Below, piece by piece: positions 25,001 to 37,000 of a stretch of 64,000 nucleotides of DNA. The stretch lies in the NCBI RefSeq assembly GCF_918797505.1, contig NC_092800.1, positions 24,877,577 through 24,941,576 of the forward strand, given 5' to 3'. The first letter of the stretch is position 1. Every line of letters starts with the position of its first letter. Source of the DNA: Bemisia tabaci (lineage: Eukaryota; Arthropoda; Insecta; Hemiptera; Aleyrodidae). A program made the position numbers and the translations under genes. The notes under the pieces were generated by a model. The model worked only from the letters and a program-made list of their open reading frames with translations, was not told the DNA's origin and did no database searches.

Positions 25001-28000
25001 CTTCTTTCCCAATACTCGCGATGGTGTTAGGAAAAAAGAACTTAAAGTGAACCTTTACATTTTCAGTAGATAAAAAAACATGACACTGATCAAATTTTAA
25101 CTGAAGGAGCGTTGAAAAGGATCCATTCCTCTAGGAGCATTCAATTATAGGGTGAGCTTTTTTGCAGGACCAAAGCGCCACTTAGAGAATTACCTGCGAG
25201 ACGAAAGGATGAAAGGGGGATCCCGGCGACTGCATGGGAGGCCAAGTTTTTTGCCCTGAAATAACCCCCTGAAACCCCCCTTCGACCTGGGATTTCGAAA
25301 TTTTTGATGTCATGCATGACTGTAACGCTAAAAATTAAAGGAGATACTCTTAGTCGTTTTCCGAGAATTTTAGTCCATAACTATTGCCAAGATTCAGAGG
25401 AAACGACGCTTTTCCCAAAACTTGAGGGGGGGGGGGACAACCACGAGCATTTGAACTTTAAAGAGGGAAAAATCTTCTTTTGACCCACAGAACGGGCTCC
25501 AGTCTGGTGGTTTAAAAATGATATACCTTGCACATCAAGTCTGCCGTGCTAAGAAGGACGTCGCATAAACCTCCAGAAGTTGCTAAATTTCCTTTGAAAA
25601 ATCACGAATTTTCAGGGAAATTTATGAATCAGTTTTCTCTCGATTTTTCAGAGAATTTTGCTCGTAATTTGATCTAAAATATCTAAAGAGAATTAATAAA
25701 GAAATACGGATGACTTTCTTCAAAAATAAATATTCTTTGAGAGGGAATTGGGCGACATTCGAATGCTCATACGGCGTTTCCCCTTAGCACGCACAGTTGA
25801 TCGAGTCAATAGAAGAGGTCGAAGACGATTTGGAAACTTTAAACGCTTATAACTCCGTTTATACAAAACTTGGAGGTTCTAAAAGTGGCTACATCGGTTT
25901 CCTCGTAAAATTTTCGTCCTAAAAATGAACCCTTTGCAGAAGCACCCCCTGAATTTTAAAATGTGACAAAATAAACATCAAAATTTGCAGTTCCAGTCAA
26001 AAATTTCATGCCCGAACTCTCTCATTGACTCGATCCACTGTGAGTCGGAAGAAATAGAGACCTGCGAGAAGTAAGTATCTCAAAAATCACATTTCAAACA
26101 GATCCTCCCAAGGGCGTGAATCCAGTCCAAACACAGGAGCGGTTTGCTAATTGGACGTGTTTCTATCAAACGGAACTATGTGCATTATGACGTGAGCCCT
26201 GTTACGAACATATGCTTATGGGTCTCAGGGCTCATGTCTTATTGCACATAGTTCCGTTTGATAGAAACACGTCCAATTAGAAGAACGGTGGCACCTGGTG
26301 CACTGCTGTTCCGCCCCCCGTCGTCAGCTTTGAAGGAACCCTCCGAGTTTCTGCCGTGCTAAGGAAAAACGCCGTATGAGCCTTCAGTCGTTGCCAAATT
26401 TCCTCTGGCAAATGACTAATTTTCAGGAAATTTTTTAAATATTTTTCCTCCAATTTCTCTGATAATTTTGTTTTATAATTTAATCTAAAGAGTCTGAAAA
26501 TTTCAAGGAAAAATATTCATAATTTTCCTCCAAAATAAACATTTTATCGAAAGAAATTTGGCAACTCTCGAATGTTTATACGGCGTTTTTCCTTAGCGCG
26601 GCTGGTTTCCCCTCAAAAAGGGCGCATTAGCTGCGAAAAGCGACAACGGTGGTGACGTCAGCGAGACAAAACCCGAGCGGGATGAAAAGGAGCGCGCCTC
26701 GCGGGAGCCGAACAAACCAAACGAAAAGCCTCGCGCGAATCCGCGAAACGATGCTCGACATCTTCCAACAATCGCGTTTCCGCGCCAAAAAAGCTCCCCA
26801 TTCAGCCGGGACTCGCGATGTTCACATTCAAAGTTACGCGCGCGCTGTCGGTAGCGCGGTATGGTTGCCAACTTTGGCGGACGAATAGGGAGTGGTAGCG
26901 ATACTTAGAAAAACTGATTGGGAAAACCAAGACGCCTTCAAGTTTTACGTATGCAACACGCACTGTACTTGAGCAGTAATAGATGTATCCTTGCAGGCGC
27001 TACAATCGCGGTGCTTTGCAGCGGAAGAACAGGAATACGTAGGAAAAACAAGACGGGTAAGATCAGCCATACATTTCCCTCTCATTCTCATTTGAATTGC
27101 ATTTTGCAATTTGGAACTATAAATTCTGGCTCATCTGAAAAAACACTTATAAGCATAGGGAAACTAATGGCACATACGTTGTTTTTAAACCGGGCCAGAA
27201 TTTATATTTCCAAATTGCAAAATGCAGTCCATTTAATTTCGAAATCTCCAGTTCCATCCTGCTCTTAATGTCAACATTTTCCCTTGTTATCTTGCCTCGA
27301 AACCTATGCTAAGTACAGGCTACACGCATCAAAATTCAAAAATACCTCCCTCCGAACACCCAATCTCTAAGCTCTGATGATCCAAAAGTAACTACCGAAA
27401 TTTTAAAGCTATTTAAACAAGTAAATCTCAAAAGTTAAGGTTCTATTCCTGGTCTCCGACGTAAATAGCCTAATTTCTGATCGTCGTATAATTAATTAAG
27501 TAACCAACATACCCATAAAAATATATTATAGATAAAATATATAAAAGAGGCCTGCGACACTTACTAGGGCAGTAAGCACAGCGAATGAAAGTCACTTACG
27601 GTCCGACAACCCTTTTTTTGAGTCGCAATAACCAAGAATACCACTCGAGAGAGGCAACCCAGCCGCGATCCGAAGGGGCGAAAACTAATTAGGCTAATGG
27701 GCCGACTTGAACAGGTTGATAGAACATTGCAGATGAGCCTTTTTGACGATTTCATTATCGCACTTCTATTGCAGGCGTGGTGGATGCGGCGGTGTCAAAT
27801 CGTTTTGAAATTTATCGCGTCACTGCCTTCACGAGAAAAAGCGTCGTACGAACATTCATGGACGCTGATAAATTTCTTCCGGTGTGAACTGAGAATATTT
27901 CCCTTTGAACCGTTCGGAGAATTTTACTGCCAATTAGATCGACCGTATCCATAACCCTTCTCGGATAAGTGCTTTATCGGGGTGAATTAGGTGACATTGG

Positions 28001-31000
28001 AATGATACGGCGCTCTCTATCGGCGCATCGAGGATCGAGTCAATCAAAGAGGTCGGACAAATAATTTTTCACTTAAACTACAAATGGAGATGTTGCATGT
28101 GTGAGGAATTTGCGATTTCACTATTGATTCTTACGTAAAAGTTCGCGAGAAACACGATGGTGCCACTGGTTTCCTCTGAAATCAACTCCCAAGCTTAAAA
28201 AAAGCTCTCAAGTTGAGGCCAAAATGGAGGGGATATCCCACGCTATCCTGAGAGTCCACCTCTACATCTAAGACAAACTCTCCATGCAAAGATAGGGAGC
28301 AAATACATTCGCAAGGATGCCATGTTTTCAGTTTTGTAGTCCCCAAATAAAGTGGCAACCCTGCTAATGTATTTGCTCCCTATCTTTGCATGGAGAGTCT
28401 GTCTTGATGTAGAGGTGAACTCTCAGGATAGCGTGGGATATCCCCTCCATTTTGGCCTCAACTTGAGAGCTTTTTTGAGCTTGGGAGATGATTTCTGAGA
28501 AAACCAGTGGCCCCATCGTGTTTCTCGCAAACTTTTACAAAAGAATCAATAGTCAAATCTCAAATTCCTTCCGCATGCAACATCTCCATTTTGATGTTTA
28601 TTTTGTCACATTTTGAATTTTAAGAGGTGCTCCTAGAAGAAAATTTCAAGAGGAAACCAATGGGACCACTTTTAGAACCTCAAAGTTTTGTATAGGTGGA
28701 GTTATAAGCGTTTAAAGTTTCCAAATTTTGTCCGGCCTCTCCTGTTGACTCGATCCCTTGGGCGGCGTGGCAGTTCAGCATGAGCTCGTAATTGAGACAG
28801 ACATAAACATACTGTAAAACCAGACAAAACGCTCATAGGCTCCTCGATCTCGCGTATCTTCACCTGGCTAAATTGTTAAGCTCATTGCTCATTTCCCCGA
28901 TGAGCTCGGTAAGGGCTGTTCCATACGTAACAACTCTTCCCGTGTGAGCACTTCGTGCGGGATAATAATCTTTTAAAGACAGTATTGCCGGTTAAAATCA
29001 AGCTTTTCCAAACTTTGCTTGCATTTCAGCAATGTGAATGTGAGTTGGACAACACGATCACTGCGCGCAAAGGCGCATGAAAGCTCCTTGAATGGAGCTC
29101 GAAAATTGGATTGGGAAAGCCAAGAAAGACGCCTTCATTTTTTAACGTATGCAACACTCAATGTCGCTAGGCAGGATTAGATGTATCCTTGCAGGCGCTA
29201 CAATCGAGGTACTTCGCGGTGGGAATACACAGAACGAGCAGAGAGGCGGCGAGCTTTTGACCGAATTACCGAAATTAAATTGCATTTCGGCAATATTTTT
29301 TAACATCCAATTTTCCTAATTATCCAGTCATTGTGAAGGGAAGGGGGCTTTTATCTTCTCCTTCAATTGGACCGCATTTTGCAATTTAGAACTATAAATT
29401 CTGGCTCTTCTGGAAAAACACTTGCGTGCATAGGGAAACTAATGGCACATACGTTGCTTTTAAACCGGGCTAGAATCTATGGGTCCAAATTGCAAAATGT
29501 AGTCCAATTGAGCTTCGCCAATCTAGAGCTAAAAATTCAGGATTTGGCACCAATACATTTGCTGAAAGACCATAACATCGTTTTTTCTTAAAAATCACGA
29601 TTTTGATTAAATTAATTGAGGGGCAAAAAGAGGGGAATTGCATTATTTATCTTTTTCTGCAAAACCTCATGTAGCACATAACACACATTATAAAGCTGCA
29701 GGAGTTTTGTTGGATTTCAACATTGTCGAATTTGTCCACGAATTTCAAACGCACGATTTCCTGATTTTTCGAAGGTTGTTGGGGATAAAAGAAAGACGAC
29801 GGATAGAAATATTTACAATGAAATAGTCTGGGACACAAAAGCGGCAAAATTCGGAGACTTGATTCAATGGGACGAATAAGTTTAAGATTTGACGGCGTAT
29901 TTTCTTCACTGTTCCATGCTTGGACGAACGGTTCTAACTTAACAAATGTCTTAAAAGTGTCTAAGTCTAAAGCTATTCCTTAGTTGTTCAACCGGATTGC
30001 CGGACCAGTCAGACTGAATCCGACTTTTATCGATGCGTGCGGAAGCTTTGAGAATTAGGATGAACATTTGGATTTTCGGTAAAATGGCTGAACAAGGGGT
30101 GCACATCTGGATTTCCGGGTGAAAGGGCTTTTAAAAATTGACGGAGGGTTTTAGCTTACCGTTTCAATGGCTTTCTCCAGGCGATAGATTTCCTCTTGGA
30201 GGAGGTGGAGCGTTCCAGTTTTGCCCCGGTGTCGGGCGAAAGCCGCGGCGCATGCGCAGTGAATGCTGTTCACCCAGTTCTCCAATTCCACTTGACACGG
30301 CGCCTGCGAATCAGAAAAAGAAAATACGAAACGTTGTTAAAATGACTGCCGAGAGAAGGGCGGTGAAATAGGTATGACAAGAATGACGGGACACCCGGGA
30401 GAACTTCAAAATAGCGAAAAAGGCTGCCCCTGCCTTGGGTGCACGCTCACTAATCGCCTTCATAATAATGAGTAGGCAACCCCACGACAGAGTTTGAGTG
30501 AAATTTCACACGGAATTTCACGAAATTTAATTTTTCTGCGAGGAGAAATTTCGTGTTGCACGAAATTTTAACGAGTTTTCAGGGGCTCCATATGCAACCC
30601 GCAATAATTAAATAACAAAACCTTGGAATGGAGTAATGCAACCCGCAACTATTAAATATCAAAACCTTGGAATGAAGTTATGCAACCCCCAACAATTAAA
30701 TAACAAAACCTTAGAATGGAGTTACGTTCTTTCGATCGGGAAACGACGTAATGACCCGAAAATCGCACCTTAAGACAAAGCCTGTAAGCAACTCTCCCAA
30801 GTAACAGAAATCGCGATAAGTTGCGATTTCATCGTAGAGTGTATGACGATTTTATCGACCTCGATTTATGGCAAAAGTAACGAACGAAAAGTCGTGATAA
30901 ATTGGAATAAAATTTCGATTTTATCGTACGCAATTTTATCGAGATAAAATTGAGAACATTTGCTCAGATGTTGGTGAGATCTAGGCTACTTTATCGCTAA

Positions 31001-34000
31001 AAATCTGTAAAAAAGTCGCAACTTAATTTCAAAACATCGCAATTTTCTGTTAAAAAATGCAACTTGGGCTTTTCGCTATGGCATTATGTTAGCAAGGTCA
31101 ATGGGGCAGGAGAACAGTGGCGTGGCGTGAATTGCGATATATCGATTGTTGCCATTTAAAGCTATGGTAAAGAATCGATTAGTAAGGTGTTCGCTGCGAA
31201 CACCTTGTTTATCGATCCTTTTCTATAGGTTTATATGGCATAACGATCGATCTATCGCTATTCACGCCACGCCACTGCAGGAGAATCATTGACCTCACCT
31301 GGAACCGTGGGAAGCAATTCTGGCATCGGCGATTAATCCTAACAGGTTCGGGACTCGAACAGTCGAGGATCCCTGATCCCGAGGGCCATCCAGACTTGGA
31401 GCCGGACAAGGAGCAGAATAATGCCGTGCTAAGGAAAAACGCCGTATGAACATTCGAATGTTGCCAAATTTCCCCTCAGAAAACACTTTTTTCCGAAGAA
31501 AGTTATGGACAGTTTTCCTTGGAATGGAGATGTTGCATGTGTGAGGAATTTGCGATTTGCCTGTTGATTCTTCTGTAAAAGTTCGCGAGAAACACGATGG
31601 TGCCACTGGTTTTCTCTGAAATCATCTCCCAAGCTCAAAATAAGCTCTCAAAGTGAGGCCAAAATGGAGGGGATATCCCACGCTGTTCTGAGAGTCCATC
31701 TCTACATCAAGACAAACTCTCCATGCAAAGATAGGGAGCAAATACATTGACAGGGTTGCCGTGTTTTCAGTTTTAGAGTCCCCAAATAAAGTGGCAGCCC
31801 TGTCAATGTATTTGCTCCCTATCTTTGCATGGAGAGTTTGTCTTGATGTGGAGGTGAACTCTCAGGAAAGCAAGGGATATCCCCTCCATTACGCCCTCAA
31901 CTTGAGAGCTTTTTTTGAGCTTGGGAGATGATTTCAGAGAAAACCAGTGGCACCTTCGTGTTTCTCGCGAACTTTTACATAAGAATCAATAGTCAAATCG
32001 CAAATCCCTCACACATGCAACATCTCCACTCTGGCATCAGCGATTAATCCTAACAGGTTCGGGACTCGAGCAGTCGAGGATCCCTGATCCCGAGGGCCAT
32101 CCGGACTTGGAGCCGGACAAGGAGCAGAATACTGCCGTGCTAAGTAAAAACGCCGTAAGAACATTCAAATGTTGCCAAATTTCCTCTCAGAAAACACTTT
32201 TTTTCGAAGAAAGTTATGGACAGTTTTCCTTGGAATTTTCAGACACTTCAGATCAAATTACAAACAAAATTATCTGAAAAATCGGAAGTAAAATATTTAC
32301 AAATTTTCCTGATAATTAGTGATTTGTCGAAGGAGATTTGGCAACGCCTAGTGGGACATACGGCGTTTTTCCCGAGCAAGAATAAGAGAGCGACGAACGT
32401 GAACCGGAAGCACGTAATGTAGGATCAAAGGGCGACGCGACGTCTCCAACGGTTTCGAGAGGGAGTTTCCGGCTCGTGAAAAGAGCAAAGGCGAAAGCTC
32501 CTCGAAAATACTCGAAATTACACTACCTAATAACTCACTAGGCGCGCTCGCTTGACGTTTACTGCGGAATAAATAGGTGGAACTTTTCTGCGACTCCAAC
32601 GCGAGGAACGCGCACTTCCTTATCGTTGCTCGTGACGTAGAGCGTGTTACGATTTCAGAATGAGCCCTAAAAAGCATGGACTCATGTGTAAAGCAGGGCT
32701 CATATGGGAATTGAGATACGCCCTACGTCAGAGGGCGACGTTATCACGGCCAGGGCCGCAGATGGGGCTCCTTCCGTGGAGCCGGGGCAAATTGATTCCT
32801 TCTTTTCGCCTCTTAACCCTTTCGTAGGCATCAGTGGCGTGGCCTGCTTTGCGATACATCGATTGATCAGCCATTTAAACCTATGGAATAGGATCGATAA
32901 ACAGGCACAGTGGTCTCGAAGCAAAAAATAATGCGACAAAAATGCACTCAAAACAGTTTGCAGGGGGTGAGTCTATGGTGCGTATGGACTTAAGGTGATT
33001 CGATGGACGCCATATTTTGTGTCAGAACGGCATGCGATGTATCGCATCAATTGGTTCCATTTTTTCAGCTACTCGTCATTTTTCTCCAATTTTGAGCTCG
33101 CAATTCTGTTGTCAGGAGACTAAAGCACTCACTTATCATTTTTAACAAAGAAATTCGACGTAATAAAGGCGTGGTTTTTTTCAGAGAGAAAATATCGCGT
33201 TCGAGTGCAGTTTCGATACCAGTATCAAATGCGATGTTTTCTCTCTGAAAAAATCACGCCTTTATTACGTTGAATTTCTTTGTTACAATTGGTAAGTGAG
33301 TGCTTTAGTCTCCTGACAACAGAATTGCGATCTCAAAATTGCAGAAAAATGACGAGTAGCTGAAAAATGGAACCAATTGATGCGATAAATCGCATGCCGT
33401 TCTGACACGACATATGGCGTCCATCGAATCACCTTAAAATCTCGAAAAATCAATATCTTGGCTGATCTTACCTAATTTCGAGAGATCGCAATTAGAAATT
33501 TTCACAGTAAATGCAAGTTTTCTACTGATTTTGATCCACTTTTTCATTTGGCCATTAAATCGGTGTTGATCGTTTCACGTTTTTATTTTTCGTTCGATTC
33601 ATGGCGATCGAATACATACCCTCTCGTTACATGCAGTCTACCGACCCGGCTCTTTTTTTTTGGACTGAACGATTCACTTTCTGCTGCGTCTGCAGCAATT
33701 GTTGTTACGAATATGTTGTGCGTGCTGATTTCAGCTCGTTACATAAATACTTGATTCTCTGAGGTGTGCAAAAGCAATTCGCCTTCAGCTGCGTCTGCAG
33801 CAATTGTTGTTATGAATATGTTGTGCGTGCTGATTTCAGCCCATTACATACTCGACTCTCCGAAGGCGTTTTACGTGCGCAAGTAGCGCAATCTGTCGGA
33901 GAACAAACGAAGTAGGGATTGAGCTATTCATTCCATCTCACTTCTGTTGTTCTCCAACAGGATGCTCTGCTTTCGCACATTAAACGCCTTCAGAGAGTCA

Positions 34001-37000
34001 AGTATGTAATGAGTTAAAATCAGCACGCACAACATATTCGTAACAACAATTGATGCGGACGCAGCTGAAGGCGAATTGAGAACAACCATATAATACACGT
34101 TGAAAAACATGTTAACTCTTAAATGAATATTGTTACCAATAGAGAGTTGAACTATATGGTCTTTTCATAAGGGATTCTCGAAAAAACGTTTCGACATAAA
34201 CTAAGTTTAAATGCAAAATATTCGATAGGGATGTTTCTAAACTTTGGTCGATTATTTGTGTTCATTGGTTTTTCAAACATGTTGCTTCCCTTTCTCTAAG
34301 TTAAATAAAAAAATAATAGCATGTTTTCGAAAAAATTGGAGGAATTACCTCAATTCATTTCTTATGGACCCACTTATGCACCTCACTGGAAAAAAAATCA
34401 CATTGGATCTAGAGTCCAGACTCTTGAAGACATTGACAAGAAAAAATACTCTTGATTCAATCAGATCAAAAGGAAATCTGCTCAAATTAGGAGGCTTGGT
34501 TCTTGATTTAAGCAAAAATCCGATTGAATCAAGAGTATTTTTTCTTCTCGATGTTTTTAAGAGCCTGGATTCTAGATCCAATGTGTTTTTTTCCGGTGCT
34601 TTTAAAATACGAGCATGCAATTTCCATTCACGAAAATGCGATTTTTCGAATGCATGGCACCACGGTCGATCTCAAAGGGCGCGAAAAAACGCATTCGGCT
34701 CCAGTCACCCGACATCCTTTGTGCCCCCTCTCCGAACGAATTCCGCGTTCCAGCGATGACCGCACGGCCCAAACGCAGGCCGGTTCCGGAATAAAAGCAG
34801 GATCCGGCGCAAAAAATACGGAGCTCCGCCTCCGAGAGCTCCGTTCAAACACGCTGGTGATTTTAATTGCAAGAAAAAGAGATGGGAAAGCGCTCGATAC
34901 ATTGTTGACTGAAGTGAGTGGGAACCCCCTCCTGGAGCAGGGAAAAACGCCGTATGAACATTCCAGGGTTGCCAACTTTCCGCCGACGAAACGTTTGTTT
35001 TTGAGGAAAGTTATGAATATTTTTACTTGAAATTTTCGGACACATCACATCAAATTACTAACAAAATTATCTGAGAAATCGGAAGAAAAAAATTCGCAAA
35101 TGTTCCTGCAAAATAGCGATTGATCGAAGGAAATTTGGCAACGCCTGAAAGCGCATGCGGCGTTTTTCCTCAGGACGGCGGAGCACCCGATGGAGCGCGT
35201 ATTTACATCGAAAAGTCGCTTCTTTCGCCCGGATGCGCGGATAAATGTGATAAATGGTCGCGGACTTATGTCGTCGCCCCCCTTACATAAAGACGTATCT
35301 ACACTGAGGGATGAACCTTGTCGTCCACAAACGTCGATGCTTTCCCGGGCTCAACTCGAAATGTAGTTACGCCCTTATGTCAGCCGAGTGATGATGTACA
35401 AGCACATGCAACCTCTTTGACTGGGAACACGATTTCGATCACGGCGACTCAACAACTTTATCCGGATATCTCTTTCGTCCGGAGCCGGGAGCCCCTGTTG
35501 CCGCCCCATGAGCTAAATTTCGGCATCGAAATTGACTTGCATGCTGAAGCTGCTTGAGTGCATACAGGGTGATGCAGAATTCTCGCGCACTACACTGGAA
35601 AAAAAAATCCCACATTGGATCTAGAGTCCAAACTCTTGAAAACATTGACAAGAAAAAATACTCTTGATTCAATCGGATTTTTGCTTGAATCAAAACGAAA
35701 TCCGCTTAAATTAAGAGGCTTGGTTCTTGATTTGAGCTAGATTCTGATTGAATCAAGAGCACTTTTTCTTGTTGATGTTTTTAAGAGTATGGACTCTATA
35801 TTCGATTTGTGTTTTTTTTTTTCCCATTGTACCACTTTGACTCCTGGGTTTTTGGCCCCTTTTTGGAGTGGTCTCGTTTAAATTTTGGGACTTCTCAAAG
35901 TTGTTTCCTTCGATCTGGGAGCACTAAAAATGCGATGGGTCAGTTGCGCTGGTCACAGAATAGTGTTCTGATGCTTGTATCTTATGGATTAGCTAAAAAT
36001 AATAAGATCTGTCCAAACACCAGCTTCTACGTTCAATATTAACCGAGATGTCACGCTTTGAAAAGTTCGGGTTATGACGTCATCCACCGAGGTAGTGACA
36101 TGGCCCCACCGAGTTACACGTTGAGTAACCGGTACAAATGTTGCGTTTCCCTGACTGATGAAAGCAAGGTGGAAAAAACCATGGGTGTCACTTCCGTGCC
36201 GCGGTGGATGACGTCATGAACCGAATTTCTCAACGCGTGATACCCCTGTTAATTTTGGACGTAGAAAGATGCTGTTTGGACAGATCTTATTATTTTCAGC
36301 TGATTTACAAGAATCAAGCATCAAAACACGATTCTGAAACCAGTGCAACTGACCCATTTACGGGAAAAAAATTTGACAACATGAAATTTAGTTACGTTCT
36401 TTCGCGAGGGAAACGACAAACTGAACTTCATTAAAATCTCAAACTTAAAAGCTTCGCGGGTGAGTTTTAGACTAAACGGATATGATCAACATGTTCCTAG
36501 CAGTGGCGAGGCGTGAATGATCGATTATCGATATTTCTCTGTTTGAAGCTATGGTAATTGATAATTAAGGTGTTCGTCGCGGGGACACCTTCTATCGATC
36601 CTTTTCCATAGGTTTAAATGACGGATCAATCGATACATGGCAAAGATTACATAGCATGGTGTCAACGATTACGGTGTCAACAAACAGTTTTTCTAAGTTT
36701 TTGTTGACACCATGATCATCTAAAAATAAAAAAATTCTGACTCTTACGAAGGATGATCACGGTTTCAACGATCACGACGTCAACGAAACTTAAAACTTCC
36801 CTCTATAACATCTTTCAAGTCTTGTTTTTCTCGTGTTATTTACTCTAACCTAACCTAACCTAAAGCAAAGCTAACCTTGACCAACTTTACCTTACAAGAC
36901 CTAACCCACTTTCACAGAACGTAATTTTCCCCGACCTTACCCAGTACCCTACCTAATCTAATCGCACATTCCCTGACTTAAACTAACCTAATCTAACTAT

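Larger units (their letters stand above)
31319..32236. repeat. 207-bp direct duplication flanking a foldback element
   Basis: The unit 31319-31525 (starting TCTGGCATCGGCGATTAATC) is repeated at 32030-32236 at the same length with few substitutions. The only intervening sequence is the foldback element at 31526-32027 plus AC. Each unit contains the left part of a 'CTGCCGTGCTAAGG' MITE. Confidence 0.85.

Noticed and set aside
34244..35030. Long overlapping open frames on both strands
   Set aside because: They run across the inverted arms of the CACTGGAAAAAAA MITE and the CTGCCGTG MITE; mirrored peptides on the two strands show the effect of inverted repeats.
36846..36863. Chromosome end (telomere)
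   Set aside because: Only about 18 bp of perfect repeat, embedded within an element that has its own target duplication and unique sequence on both sides.
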